A DNA stretch of 46,294 nt, from positions 1 to 46,294 of the forward strand of contig JBQDHL010000005.1 of the NCBI GenBank assembly GCA_052093725.1, given 5' to 3'. Under the pieces are notes generated by a model. That model was not told the DNA's origin. It worked only from the letters and a program-made list of their open reading frames with translations, and made no database searches. The stretch comes from Jeotgalicoccus sp052093725 (GTDB lineage: Bacteria > Bacillota > Bacilli > Staphylococcales > Salinicoccaceae). Below are positions 8,411 to 17,256 of this stretch, one piece after another; position 1 is the stretch's first letter; each line of letters begins with the position of its first letter. The translations under genes and the position numbers were made by a program.

Positions 8411-9757
8411 TTAGAAGAAGCTGATTATATTCATAATAAAGACAAAGATAATTATTGCCGGCAGAATAAATCTAAGCAAGAATAACCAGCCTTTAAATAT
8501 AATATAAGATTTGCTGTCTTTCGTCACATTCAGCTGTTCCATCGTAATACGCTTGTCTAAAATATAACCGACAAAGATTGAAGAGAACAATGCACCAGCA
8601 GGCAACAACATATTCGATACTAAGAAGTCTACGTTATCGAATATCGTACCCGCGAAGAACTGAACATCGTTCAGTACACCTTCCGATAAGGCTGATGGAA
8701 TACCGATAGCAAAAACGATAATTGCATAAATGTAAGTTGTCTTTTTACGTTTCGACTGGTCACCTTTAACGGTATTAGCAACGTTAATTTCAATCATCGA
8801 GAACGAAGATGTCAATGTCGCAAATAAGAAGGCAACGAGGAACATCAGATAGAAAACAATTCCAAACGGAATTGCATTAAATATTTCAGGCAGAACGATA
8901 AATACAAGTCCAGGACCTTCAACACTTTCCATACCAAATGAAGCAATTGCAGGGAAAATAGCAAGTCCTACCATGACAGAAACCGCGATGTTCAGAAGTA
9001 CGATATAACCTGCTGATTTCGGCAGATTCTGATCTGCCTTTAAATATGAGGCATATGTCATCATCTGGGTAATCCCAACGCTTAGCGCGAAGAATGACTG
9101 ACCGAGTGCGAACATTACGCCATTTGCACTGAGTTCGTTGAAATCAGGAGTCAAAAAGTACTTAACCCCTTCCATTGCGTTCGGCAGTGAAAGTGAGCGT
9201 ACTATTATAAATAAGAACAATATGAACAGAGTCGGCATCATAATTTTAGATGCACGTTCCAATCCTTTTTGGATTCCCTGTGCAACAACGAAAGCTGTTA
9301 TAAAAATAAACAGTCCTTGAGCAGCAATTACATATACCGGGTTAGTAATGACATCCCCAAGCAGGGTCGTATAGTCGTTAACAGTATATAAATTCAATAA
9401 ATCTAAGAGTGCAATCAGCAGATAAATTAATATCCAGCCCCCGATTACACTGTAAAACGAGAGCAGCAGCATCGTTCCGAAGTGTCCAATCCACCCGAAA
9501 ATTCTTAAGCTCTTTTTACCGCTTAAGTATTCGAAACCGTCAATCGGATTTCTTCCCGAGGCGCGGCCAATGACAAATTCACTGATTAACAGCGGCAGAC
9601 CAATAAGAACGGTAAATAGCAGGAAAACGAATAAAAACGCACCGCCGCCATGTTCAGCAGTCATATAAGGAAAACGCCATACTGCACCGAGACCTATCGC
9701 AGAACCTGCAGCAGCCAATATAAAACCTAATTTTGAGTTCCAATTATTTTCGGACAA
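8411..9757 (-). CDS. Na+-dependent amino acid transporter, NSS family
   Basis: A 448-residue neurotransmitter:sodium symporter family protein with about 11-12 membrane segments, related to LeuT and MhsT. The first helix carries the family signature (SKLGFILAAAGSAIGLGAVWRFPYM), with the Na+ and substrate sites around the unwound GSAIGLG stretch. The start is a TTG. GAGG lies 7 bases upstream of it, while the nearby ATG five bases further up is out of frame. The substrate is probably an amino acid such as a hydrophobic or aromatic one, but that cannot be read from the sequence. It is a single-gene unit between two terminators. Confidence 0.88.
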   Translation of the reverse strand: MSENNWNSKLGFILAAAGSAIGLGAVWRFPYMTAEHGGGAFLFVFLLFTVLIGLPLLISEFVIGRASGRNPIDGFEYLSGKKSLRIFGWIGHFGTMLLLSFYSVIGGWILIYLLIALLDLLNLYTVNDYTTLLGDVITNPVYVIAAQGLFIFITAFVVAQGIQKGLERASKIMMPTLFILFLFIIVRSLSLPNAMEGVKYFLTPDFNELSANGVMFALGQSFFALSVGITQMMTYASYLKADQNLPKSAGYIVLLNIAVSVMVGLAIFPAIASFGMESVEGPGLVFIVLPEIFNAIPFGIVFYLMFLVAFLFATLTSSFSMIEINVANTVKGDQSKRKKTTYIYAIIVFAIGIPSALSEGVLNDVQFFAGTIFDNVDFLVSNMLLPAGALFSSIFVGYILDKRITMEQLNVTKDSKSYIIFKGWLFLLRFILPAIIIFVFIMNIISFF

Positions 9758-9821
9758 AACATTACCTCTTTTCTCTTATCAATGTTCGTAGTTTACCACA
9801 TTAAAGAGCGCTTTTATACAC

Positions 9822-9856
9822 AAAAAAAGCCGGGAGAATCATCTCTCCCGGCTTTC
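9822..9856 (-). terminator. terminator of the OFA-formate dehydrogenase operon
   Basis: On the minus strand AAAGCCGGGAGA pairs with TCTCCCGGCTTT across a short loop and is followed by a run of T. It lies 20 bases after the oxidoreductase stop codon. Confidence 0.9.
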
Positions 9857-9876
9857 CGGTATATTTCTCAATCAAA

Positions 9877-12234
9877 CTAGTTAGGGTTATCTTCTAGTTC
9901 AGGTATTGATTTTTCTAAATACTGGCGGTCTTTATTCGCATTAAAGTGGTCAGCTTTTTCCATCTTAACGTCAGTGACATAGTCAGGCATTTCTACGAAG
10001 CTTTCGTAAATACCTTTCTCTACAAGGAAGTTACCTTCCGGGAACTGAACGCCGATGTTGCCGTCTTTAATTGCTGCGTAATAAACAAAGCCCTGGAAAA
10101 CTCCGTTCTTATTATAAAGAACGACCGCTTCTCCATTTTCAAGCCCTTCACGTCGTGCGTCATTTTCACTCACGAGTATGTCGTAACGCCCCATGTTATT
10201 AAATGAATCCTGATCTCCGTAGACCATCGAGTTAAACTGCTTACCGCGTCTCATCAGAAGTTTGAATTCTCCAGCTTTCTTATTGTTATCAGGAATATCC
10301 ATCGTAATCAGGTTACCTCTGCCGTCCGGTGTCGGACATACGCCACCTTCACATAACCATGCTCCGCCGTACTGATAAACGTCTCCTGCTTTTTTCAGAT
10401 GCTGAACACCATCATACTGAGGGTTTGCTTTAGCAATTTCATCGCGGATTTCCTGACCTGACTGGAAATCTATTAAATGAGACTCTTCAGGTTTCACACG
10501 TTTTGCAAGGTCAACATAAATCTGCCACTCACTGCGTGCTTCGGCAATACGGTTACGGTTCCCTTCAATCTCAGGCGAGAAGTAAATCATACGCTCAGTA
10601 GATGTTGAAAGTCCGCCGCCGTCCTGCTCGTAACGAGTTTTCGCAGGAAGTACTACAACTGTTTCTTTCGCATCAAGCAGTGTCGAGGTGTTTAAAATAA
10701 TATCCTGGTGAACACGGATATCCAGGTTTTGCAGTGCATCTTTTACGAAATCAGGATCCGGCATTGTTTCTAAGAAGTTACCGCCTGACATATAATAAAG
10801 TTTAAGTTTTCTTTCATTGTCTTCCGGAAGCATTGCGTTTTCAATTGTAACGCCGACAGTATCCCCCGGCCACTGAGGTAGTTTAAAGTTCCACAGGTCT
10901 TCAATACGAGGACGGTTTTCATCGTTGTAATCTCCGCCCGGCAGTGAAAATGGATCCGCACCCATTTCGCCTGACCCCTGTACTGAAGAGTGTCCGCGTA
11001 ATGGCATAAGTCCTTTATTTTTACCGCCTAACCAGCCGCGTAATAACGCGAGGTTCGATACTTGTGAAATATTGTCTGTTGCGTGTTTGTGCATTGTTAA
11101 ACCTAGCGCCCAGACCATAACGCCTGTTTTCGCTTTAGCAAGGCTGTTTGATAGTTCAATAATACGTTCTTTATCGATTCCTGATGACTTAATAATTTCG
11201 TCCCAGCTTTGAGATTGAACGTTCTCTTTAAGTTCTTCATAGTTGTTTACGTGTTCGTTAACGAACTCGTGGTTTACTGCTGATCCTTCATTTTGCTCTT
11301 CAAGGTCGAACCAATGTTTCATAACACCATGCATTAACGCAATATCTCCGCCGATGTTTACTTCGTAGAACTCATCTGCAAGCTCTGTACCGAATAGTGC
11401 AGATTCAACTACTGAAGGTACCCAGTAGTTTTCCATTGCAGGTTCTCTGTAAGGGTTAATAACAATAATTTTTGTCCCGCGTTTTTTAGCTTCCATCATA
11501 TATTTAGTAGAAACTGGTGATGCGTTTGATGCAACACTTCCCCAGAATACTAATACGTCTGTTCCTAACCAGTCCTGGTAGTTACAAGTTGAAGCTCCGA
11601 CACCTACTGAGCGTTTCATTGCTGATTTACTCGGTGAGTGACAAATACGTGATGCGTTATCGATATGGTTAGTTTCTAAATAACGTGCAACTTTTGCTGC
11701 AACATAATAAGATTCATTCGTGATACCACGGCTTGTTAAATAGAATGCATACTGTTTTGGATTGAGTTCTTTCATCTTGCCGGCAACAGTATTCATCGCT
11801 TCATCCCACGATACTCTAATGAACTTCCGATCACCTTTACGGCGAATCATCGGATATGGAATGCGTCCAAGTTCACGCAGTTCGCTGCTGTTCATTTTAC
11901 GTAATTCATTAATATCCTGATGTAAAATCTCAGGCTTGATTGGAGGCGCTGTGTTTAAACGCAGAACGTTAAAGCGTGTTGTACACATGTGAGGGCCGTT
12001 TAAAGTCTGATCTTGAAGGCCTGATACACCGAGCGCACAGCCGTCACATACACCTTTTAATATAATATTTTTTGCATAGTTTAAATTGTCTCTGTTTTTC
12101 CAAACGATTTTAGCTGTATCTCTCATATGCTGTGGTTTTACTTTAGTTAAACCGAATGGCACAGGACTTACCCATAATTTCGGATCCCACTTTTTAGTCT
12201 TATCAATTGGACCCGGATGCAGAGTTTTACCCAT
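9877..12234 (-). CDS. molybdopterin oxidoreductase, FdhF/YdeP family (probable formate dehydrogenase)
   Basis: A 785-residue single-subunit bis-MGD enzyme of the FdhF/YdeP family. Near the N-terminus Cys63-x2-Cys66 (VCDGCALG) and Cys84 resemble a reduced iron-sulfur site. I see no fourth cysteine in the classical spacing. Cys198 in NASRICHSPSKSAMK is the likely molybdenum ligand, so this is a cysteine and not a selenocysteine enzyme. The molybdopterin-binding regions follow (VFWGSVASNASPV, GRYDILVSENDARREG near the C-terminus). The formate dehydrogenase call is supported by the OFA transporter directly upstream in the same operon and by divergent fdhD. Partner electron carriers are not in the window, and the physiological substrate is unproven for this family. 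Confidence 0.82.
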   Translation of the reverse strand: MGKTLHPGPIDKTKKWDPKLWVSPVPFGLTKVKPQHMRDTAKIVWKNRDNLNYAKNIILKGVCDGCALGVSGLQDQTLNGPHMCTTRFNVLRLNTAPPIKPEILHQDINELRKMNSSELRELGRIPYPMIRRKGDRKFIRVSWDEAMNTVAGKMKELNPKQYAFYLTSRGITNESYYVAAKVARYLETNHIDNASRICHSPSKSAMKRSVGVGASTCNYQDWLGTDVLVFWGSVASNASPVSTKYMMEAKKRGTKIIVINPYREPAMENYWVPSVVESALFGTELADEFYEVNIGGDIALMHGVMKHWFDLEEQNEGSAVNHEFVNEHVNNYEELKENVQSQSWDEIIKSSGIDKERIIELSNSLAKAKTGVMVWALGLTMHKHATDNISQVSNLALLRGWLGGKNKGLMPLRGHSSVQGSGEMGADPFSLPGGDYNDENRPRIEDLWNFKLPQWPGDTVGVTIENAMLPEDNERKLKLYYMSGGNFLETMPDPDFVKDALQNLDIRVHQDIILNTSTLLDAKETVVVLPAKTRYEQDGGGLSTSTERMIYFSPEIEGNRNRIAEARSEWQIYVDLAKRVKPEESHLIDFQSGQEIRDEIAKANPQYDGVQHLKKAGDVYQYGGAWLCEGGVCPTPDGRGNLITMDIPDNNKKAGEFKLLMRRGKQFNSMVYGDQDSFNNMGRYDILVSENDARREGLENGEAVVLYNKNGVFQGFVYYAAIKDGNIGVQFPEGNFLVEKGIYESFVEMPDYVTDVKMEKADHFNANKDRQYLEKSIPELEDNPN

Positions 12235-12273
12235 GTAGACACTCCCTCTATATTATAATAACTTCATTGTACA

Positions 12274-13536
12274 CTATTTTACGGAAGCGCTGACAACATC
12301 CAGCTCATTTTTTTCTTTAAGCTTTTTAATATCCGCTCTGATAAATATAGAGATAATCAGTGCGACAATGAACAGTCCCGCAAAAATATACAGTGACCAC
12401 GCATAGCTTTGTGTTGCTTCATAAATTCTCGCAACGATGAATGGTCCTGCGAGTCCTGCAGCTGCCCATGCTGTTAAAATATAACCATGAATTGCTCCCA
12501 GCTGTTTCGTTCCGAAGATGTCTCCGATGTACGCCGGAATTGCTGAGAATCCACCACCGTAGCATGAAATCATGACGAACAGCAGTAATTGGAACAGCAA
12601 TGCATTCGTCGTGAAAGGCAATACTGCAAAGATTCCAATCTGCAATACGAAGAACAGCGTATAGAGATTCGTTCTGCCGATGTAATCTGAAATAGATGCC
12701 CAAACTAAACGTCCGGCACCGTTAAACACTCCCATAATTCCCACCATGAATGCTGCAGCACCGGCGGATAGCCCTGCGATTTCAACACCCATTGGACTCG
12801 CTACTGCAAGAATCGCAATTCCGCATGTCACGTTGATAAAAAGCATCAGCCACATGAAATAAAAGCGTTTCGTCTTAATTGCTTCGTTAGCTGTCAGCTG
12901 CGCAAGATCTTTCGGCACAGTCGCAGCACTTTCATCGATAACAACGCCTTTTGGATGATAACCTTCAGGCGGTTTTTCAAGATATAAACTCGATACGAAC
13001 ATTACTGCAAAGTAAATTGCACCGAGAATAAAGAAAGTATTAGGAATTCCCACTGATTCAATCAGCATGCGCATTACCGGACTTGCGATCATCGCAGCAA
13101 AACCGAACCCCATGATTGCAAGTCCTGTCGCCATTCCGCGTCTGTCCGGGAACCATTTAACCAATGTTGAAACCGGTGTGATATATCCTATACCAAGTCC
13201 TATTCCTCCGAGTACCCCGTAACCTACATATAATAGCCACAGCATTTCAAGCTGTATACCGAATCCTGCAGTAATCATACCTGCTGCAAAAAACACCGTC
13301 GAAACCAGTCCGGACTTCCTCGGTCCTTTCGCTTCTACAAAATGTCCCATAAATGCTGCAGAGAGTCCTAAAAATAAAATAGCAATGCTAAACGTAATTG
13401 AAACTTGACTCAGCGACCATCCGATTGATTCCTGAAGCGGCGTTGTAAATACACTCCATGCGTAAACTGAACCGATTGAAATATGTATGCCCACCCCTGC
13501 GAGTGCAATCAGCCAGCGATTTTTCTTTGTCTGCAT
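12274..13536 (-). CDS. MFS transporter, oxalate/formate antiporter (OFA) family
   Basis: A 420-residue 12-helix major facilitator protein. The N-terminus (RWLIALAGVGIHISIGSVYAW) is typical of the OFA family, related to OxlT and YhjX. The RRGMATGLA loop and a symmetric second half are present, and a short lysine-rich tail ends the protein. The start ATG follows GGGGGA at good spacing. It is the first gene of an operon with the molybdopterin oxidoreductase 39 bases downstream, which makes formate or a related monocarboxylate a plausible substrate. Pyruvate and oxalate are alternatives for the family. Confidence 0.85.
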   Translation of the reverse strand: MQTKKNRWLIALAGVGIHISIGSVYAWSVFTTPLQESIGWSLSQVSITFSIAILFLGLSAAFMGHFVEAKGPRKSGLVSTVFFAAGMITAGFGIQLEMLWLLYVGYGVLGGIGLGIGYITPVSTLVKWFPDRRGMATGLAIMGFGFAAMIASPVMRMLIESVGIPNTFFILGAIYFAVMFVSSLYLEKPPEGYHPKGVVIDESAATVPKDLAQLTANEAIKTKRFYFMWLMLFINVTCGIAILAVASPMGVEIAGLSAGAAAFMVGIMGVFNGAGRLVWASISDYIGRTNLYTLFFVLQIGIFAVLPFTTNALLFQLLLFVMISCYGGGFSAIPAYIGDIFGTKQLGAIHGYILTAWAAAGLAGPFIVARIYEATQSYAWSLYIFAGLFIVALIISIFIRADIKKLKEKNELDVVSASVK

Positions 13537-13594
13537 GTAAATCCCCCTATTGTTTTGACGGAATTCCTAAAATTGTAATTTCGTCTTAAATGTG

Positions 13595-13623
13595 ATTATA
13601 TAAAGAAAAAGAAGGCTTTACAA
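13595..13623 (-). promoter_or_regulatory. promoter of the OFA-formate dehydrogenase operon
   Basis: On the minus strand -35 TTGTAA (13618-13623) and -10 TATAAT (13595-13600) are separated by 17 bases. This gives a leader of about 50 bases. It lies in the 115-base region shared with divergent fdhD, so one regulator could act on both. Confidence 0.65.
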
Positions 13624-13651
13624 TAAGATTCAGAGTAGGAGAGTATATATT

Positions 13652-14455
13652 ATGGAAATCGTTACCACAAATACGATCAGCCGGTATACAGATGGGAAAT
13701 TCATCGAAATTGAAGATACAATTGCCGAAGAATTTCCACTAACTATATATTTAAATGATGTAGAATTTGCGACTTTAGTCTGCTCGCCGGACGACTTGGA
13801 AGAACTCGTTATCGGCTTCTTAGCATCTGAAGGTGCTCTTCGTTCATTTAAAGAAATTGAGTCTATGAACATCGATGAAAGAGGCGGGTTTTGCCACGTC
13901 ACAGTTTCACGGGAACTGCCGAAAGACTATGGTACCTTTTCAAAACGCGTACTCGGTTCGTGCTGCGGTAAAAGCCGTCAATTTTATTTTCAATCAGATG
14001 TTGATACAGCTAAGTTTTCAATGTCGGACACGAAGCTTACACCTGAACAGTGCATCAGTCTGATGAAAGAAATGCAGGAAGAAAGTACAATCTTTAAAGA
14101 TACAGGCGGTATTCACAACGCGAGTATCGCTTCACCGGACGGCACTATTATTCATAAAGGTGATATCGGCCGTCATAATGCACTCGACAAACTGTACGGA
14201 TATTGTTTGCAGAATAATATTACCGTTAAAGATAAAGTCATTGTGTTCAGCGGACGTATTTCCTCAGAAGTGCTGACAAAAGCTTCAAAAATCGGCGTCG
14301 GCATCGTCCTCAGCAAATCTGCTCCGACTGATCTTGCGATTAAACTTGCTCATGATTTAAATATTACAGCTGCAGGATTTATCCGAGGCAGTTCATTTAA
14401 TGTATACAGCCATCCATGGCGCATTATCGGCGCGGATGATTTGGAAAGTGAATAA
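13652..14455 (+). CDS. fdhD: formate dehydrogenase accessory sulfurtransferase FdhD
   Basis: A 267-residue FdhD. It carries sulfur from the IscS-type cysteine desulfurase to the bis-MGD cofactor of formate dehydrogenase. The catalytic cysteine loop is GSCCGKSRQ with Cys104-Cys105, the adjacent-cysteine form seen in staphylococcal FdhD. Conserved cofactor-binding stretches include CSPDDLEELVIGFLASEG, DTGGIHNA, DIGRHNALDKLYG, FSGRISSEVL and SKSAPT. The ATG follows TAGGAG. It is divergent from its likely client oxidoreductase, which strengthens the formate dehydrogenase assignment. Confidence 0.95.
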   Translation: MEIVTTNTISRYTDGKFIEIEDTIAEEFPLTIYLNDVEFATLVCSPDDLEELVIGFLASEGALRSFKEIESMNIDERGGFCHVTVSRELPKDYGTFSKRVLGSCCGKSRQFYFQSDVDTAKFSMSDTKLTPEQCISLMKEMQEESTIFKDTGGIHNASIASPDGTIIHKGDIGRHNALDKLYGYCLQNNITVKDKVIVFSGRISSEVLTKASKIGVGIVLSKSAPTDLAIKLAHDLNITAAGFIRGSSFNVYSHPWRIIGADDLESE

Positions 14456-14483
14456 TTGAAGTAGAATGAGTCGATTCGGGTAA

Positions 14484-14518
14484 TTGGAGGACAACAGTAA
14501 AACCTTGGTGTCCTCCAA
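14484..14518. repeat. 10-bp perfect inverted repeat after fdhD
   Basis: TTGGAGGACA and TGTCCTCCAA form a perfect 10-bp stem with a 15-base loop. No T-run follows on either strand, so it is not a standard terminator. The GGAGGAC core recurs in the terminator just downstream. Confidence 0.6.
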
Positions 14519-14528
14519 ACTAAAATAA

Positions 14529-14570
14529 AAAATCGCACGTGTCTCCACAACGGAGGACGTGCGATTTTAT
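14529..14570. terminator. bidirectional terminator between fdhD and the glucosaminidase gene
   Basis: AAAATCGCACGT...CTCC pairs with GGAG...ACGTGCGATTTT across a short loop, with one small bulge. A- and T-runs flank it, so it serves both convergent genes. Confidence 0.88.
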
Positions 14571-15353
14571 TTACTCTTCACTATAATTTTCTATCTGCAG
14601 TTCTCCATATTCCAAACCTAGAGAATTGTAATAACCACTTATTATGCTTGCTATTTTTTCTGCCCATTCTATATCAGTTGCATAGAGGTGTGTCCCCGGT
14701 CTCTCCGGGTTCCAGCGCATGCGGTATAAAGTATTTTGGTTATTATCCAGATAGTTTACTCTGATAAATTCAGCACCCCCGATAATCGCGGCTTCCGGTG
14801 TCGACCAGTCTGCTTTCTGTGCGTAACTCGAACCTTCTGCGACCGCGGCATGGTCAAATGCCCCAATCCCGAAAAAGTTATAGTACGTTGTTCCCTCAAC
14901 TTCGATGCCGGAAGCAAGTTCCGATTGTCCGTGCCCTGTCTCAAGGAGCGCATGGCTGATTAGATACAGCGCATTTACATTATGAGTCTGTTCTGCCTCG
15001 ATAAAAGCAGCGCCTGTACTTTCAAATATTCCTTTGCCTTCAAGCAGTTCATTCAATTCATCTTCATTTGCACCTGCCATCGAATCAAGGGGCAGAAATT
15101 GAAAATCATTGCTGCTGTTAATCATCATCGCTTCTTTAATATCATTTTCGTCTGCGTATTCTGTTGCACTGTCAGTCAGTTTGACGTCACCGGTATTATT
15201 ATTAACCTGCATGCTGACTGCTTCTTCAAAAGTATACGTGGAAATCTCCTCCGTCTTAAAAAATGTTGTTTCTGAAACGAAGAATGCCAGCGTAAATAAT
15301 GCCATTACGATAATCAGCAGTATAAACGGAATATTTTCTTTTACCTTCTCCAT
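14571..15353 (-). CDS. membrane-anchored N-acetylglucosaminidase, GH73 family (SagB-like)
   Basis: A 260-residue protein with a short cytoplasmic start, one membrane helix at about residues 8-27, and an extracellular glucosaminidase domain from about 110 to the end. The general acid Glu138 lies in ISHALLETGHGQSELA, and YYNFFGIGAFD and WSTPEAAIIGGAEFI are family landmarks. Staphylococcal SagB has this layout and trims nascent glycan strands at the membrane. I chose the ATG at 15353 because GGAGG is 6 bases upstream. The in-frame GTG at 15359 abuts that site. It lies downstream of the 58-aa ORF with a terminator-like hairpin between them. Confidence 0.85.
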   Translation of the reverse strand: MEKVKENIPFILLIIVMALFTLAFFVSETTFFKTEEISTYTFEEAVSMQVNNNTGDVKLTDSATEYADENDIKEAMMINSSNDFQFLPLDSMAGANEDELNELLEGKGIFESTGAAFIEAEQTHNVNALYLISHALLETGHGQSELASGIEVEGTTYYNFFGIGAFDHAAVAEGSSYAQKADWSTPEAAIIGGAEFIRVNYLDNNQNTLYRMRWNPERPGTHLYATDIEWAEKIASIISGYYNSLGLEYGELQIENYSEE

Positions 15354-15371
15354 GGGCACCCTCCGAAAAAA

Positions 15372-15400
15372 TAAATGAGACTGACAATGTCAGTCTCATA
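15372..15400 (-). terminator. terminator-like hairpin after the 58-aa ORF
   Basis: TGAGACTGACA and TGTCAGTCTCA are perfect 11-base arms, nearly adjacent. On the minus strand the stem is followed by TTTATTTTTT and then the glucosaminidase ribosome binding site. It would end the small-ORF transcript, possibly with some read-through. Confidence 0.8.
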
Positions 15401-15432
15401 TTTATGTTTAAAATATTAACGCGGTTTCTTTG

Positions 15433-15609
15433 CTAGTCAAATAAAACTGCTTCTAATTCTTTCAACTTTTTCTGGCTTTCTTCGTCCAGTGATTCTACAG
15501 TAATTCGCTGTTCAAGCAAATCCGCAGCCTCTTCAAAAGAAATTCCAATAGCTTCACTGATTTGATATGCAGTTAAATTGCCTTTTAAAATTTTAAGTTC
15601 TGTCTCCAT
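15433..15609 (-). CDS. small acidic protein of 58 residues
   Basis: The translation begins METELKILKGNLTAYQISEA and ends with a Glu/Lys-rich helix (EESQKKLKELEAVLFD). Residues 11-33 (LTAYQISEAIGISFEEAADLLE) look like a short helix-turn-helix, as in small regulators or antitoxins. The ATG follows AGGTGA at about 6 bases. A hairpin terminator sits just after the stop. No partner toxin gene is adjacent: the upstream neighbour is a transporter and the downstream one a glucosaminidase. I do not recognise a named family. The clear ribosome binding site and terminator support a real gene. Confidence 0.65.
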   Translation of the reverse strand: METELKILKGNLTAYQISEAIGISFEEAADLLEQRITVESLDEESQKKLKELEAVLFD

Positions 15610-15816
15610 ACAATCACCTGTTCAAAAGTAATATTATCGAGAGCTTATACAATTCATCTTCCGCAGAAAAATTCGTTAAATGATTAGATACGAAGCTCTA
15701 GACAAGTTCGCTGCTTATTAGTGAATTTTTTAACTTAGTAGATTAATTAAACTACATTATCTAAAAGTTTTCAAGCTGATAATAATATTTTCACCATTCA
15801 ATTATATTATATACGT
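15610..15816. other. gap with a long-range inverted repeat
   Basis: These 207 bases hold no open reading frame I would support. AGAGCTT (15645-15651) and AAGCTCT (15694-15700) are a 7-bp inverted repeat enclosing about 42 bases in the leader of the 58-aa ORF. No convincing terminator follows the upstream transporter, so the small ORF may be in its transcript. Confidence 0.35.
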
Positions 15817-17130
15817 CTATAATATCATACCTGCAATGAAACCTGTAATGACAACAGGGATATTTAAAAAGATAAATGTCGGTACACATGTATCCCATAT
15901 GTGGTCGTGCTGACCGTCGACATTAAGTCCGGCAGTCGGACCGAGAGTTGAATCTGATGCCGGAGACCCCGCATCACCGAGCACACCGGCAGTACCGACA
16001 ATCGCAATAATTGCAGCCATCGACAGACCAATTTCTGCACCCATCGGCACGAAGATTGCACCGATAATCGGAAGTGTTGCGAATGAAGAACCGATACCCA
16101 TCGTTACAACTAAGCCGACAACCAGCATTCCCATTACGATAAACGCTTTATTATTACCAAGTGTATCTGAAATGCTGGTTACGAGTGGCAGCACATCTTC
16201 CGTCGCAGTAATCACTCCGGCAAAACCGTTTGCCGCGAGCATTACCATACCGATATAAGCCATAATTTTAATACCATTAACCAGTTCACGGTCAAGATTT
16301 GCCCACTTAAACTGCAATGATAGGAAGAAGACCATAATTCCGCCGAGTGCGCCGAAGATCATTGAGTCCGTAAAAAACTGGACAGTAAAAGTGACGATAA
16401 TTGCAATCGTAGCAGTCACAAGTGTTTTAGCACTGACAGTTACCCGTTCAGTAGAGAGTTCACTTTCTTTATTAAGATACTTTCTCGGTTTTCTGAAGTA
16501 GAAAAATGCCAGTATAAGTCCTACGATAAACCCGAGAGCTGGAATTAACATACTTGGTGCAACATCATTAAACTCTATCGTTGCCCCGGCATTGGCAAAA
16601 CTCGTAACGATTGTATTCTGGAATATTTGTCCGTAACCGAACGGCAGTATCGCATACGTAAATGTAAGACCAAAAGTCATTACTACCGCAAGCAGTCTGC
16701 GGTCCAGCTGCAGTTCGTTAAACAGACTGATCAGCGGTGGAATAAGTATAGGAATAAATGCAATATGCACCGGAATTAAATTTTGACTAATCATAGAAAT
16801 AACGAGCAGCGTTACTATTAATGAAACCTTTGCAATCACGCGTGCTTTCGTTGTTTTACTTGCATTCAGCAAGCCCAAAATCTTATCTACCATGACGTCG
16901 GTAATACCACTGTATGCGATTAATGCAGCAAACCCTCCGAGCAGTGCATAGCTGAGTGCAATTTCTGCACCATTGACGATTCCACCGGTAAAAACACCAA
17001 TGACTTCATCGATGCCCATACCTGAAATCAGTCCGCCGGTCAGCGCACCGATAAATAGTGCCAGTATGACGTTAAGTCTGCATAAGCTTAAAATAACCAT
17101 AACGAGTATCGCAATTAAAACTGAGTTCAT
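15817..17130 (-). CDS. Na+/H+ antiporter family protein (NhaC/YuiF-like)
   Basis: A 437-residue membrane protein with about 11-12 helices and a glycine-rich character. It belongs to the ion transporter superfamily annotated as Na+/H+ antiporter family protein, like Bacillus YuiF. Landmarks include LFIGALTGGLISGMG near the N-terminus, SQNLIPVHIAFIPILIPPL in the middle, and GTAGVLGDAGSPASDSTLGPTAGL near the C-terminus, a conserved polar stretch in a late segment. Some relatives move amino acids, so the substrate is open. The start follows GGAGG. It is divergent from metA with overlapping promoter regions. Confidence 0.8.
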   Translation of the reverse strand: MNSVLIAILVMVILSLCRLNVILALFIGALTGGLISGMGIDEVIGVFTGGIVNGAEIALSYALLGGFAALIAYSGITDVMVDKILGLLNASKTTKARVIAKVSLIVTLLVISMISQNLIPVHIAFIPILIPPLISLFNELQLDRRLLAVVMTFGLTFTYAILPFGYGQIFQNTIVTSFANAGATIEFNDVAPSMLIPALGFIVGLILAFFYFRKPRKYLNKESELSTERVTVSAKTLVTATIAIIVTFTVQFFTDSMIFGALGGIMVFFLSLQFKWANLDRELVNGIKIMAYIGMVMLAANGFAGVITATEDVLPLVTSISDTLGNNKAFIVMGMLVVGLVVTMGIGSSFATLPIIGAIFVPMGAEIGLSMAAIIAIVGTAGVLGDAGSPASDSTLGPTAGLNVDGQHDHIWDTCVPTFIFLNIPVVITGFIAGMIL

Positions 17131-17152
17131 TATCTTTCCTCCAAAATTGGTT

Positions 17153-17181
17153 TATATACTGTTTTTAAAGTTTTTTGACAA
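17153..17181 (-). promoter_or_regulatory. promoter of the NhaC-like gene
   Basis: On the minus strand -35 TTGTCA (17176-17181) and -10 TATATA (17153-17158) are separated by 17 bases, ending about 23 bases before the start codon. It lies beside the divergent metA promoter. Confidence 0.6.
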
Positions 17182-17189
17182 TTTCGACA

Positions 17190-17217
17190 TTGACTGTCGT
17201 TCGTTTTCTGTTACATT
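17190..17217 (+). promoter_or_regulatory. metA promoter
   Basis: -35 TTGACT (17190-17195) and -10 TACATT (17212-17217) are separated by 16 bases. The -35 lies inside a small inverted repeat, CGACA-TTGAC-TGTCG (17185-17199). The leader is only about 33 bases, so neither a SAM riboswitch nor a T-box can fit. Confidence 0.5.
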
Positions 17218-17256
17218 AAGAAGTACTTACTATTTGTTATTTAAGGACGTGAACGC

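Noticed and set aside
11632..11645. Selenocysteine codon in the oxidoreductase
   Set aside because: The metal-ligand position is a cysteine codon and no in-frame TGA is present.
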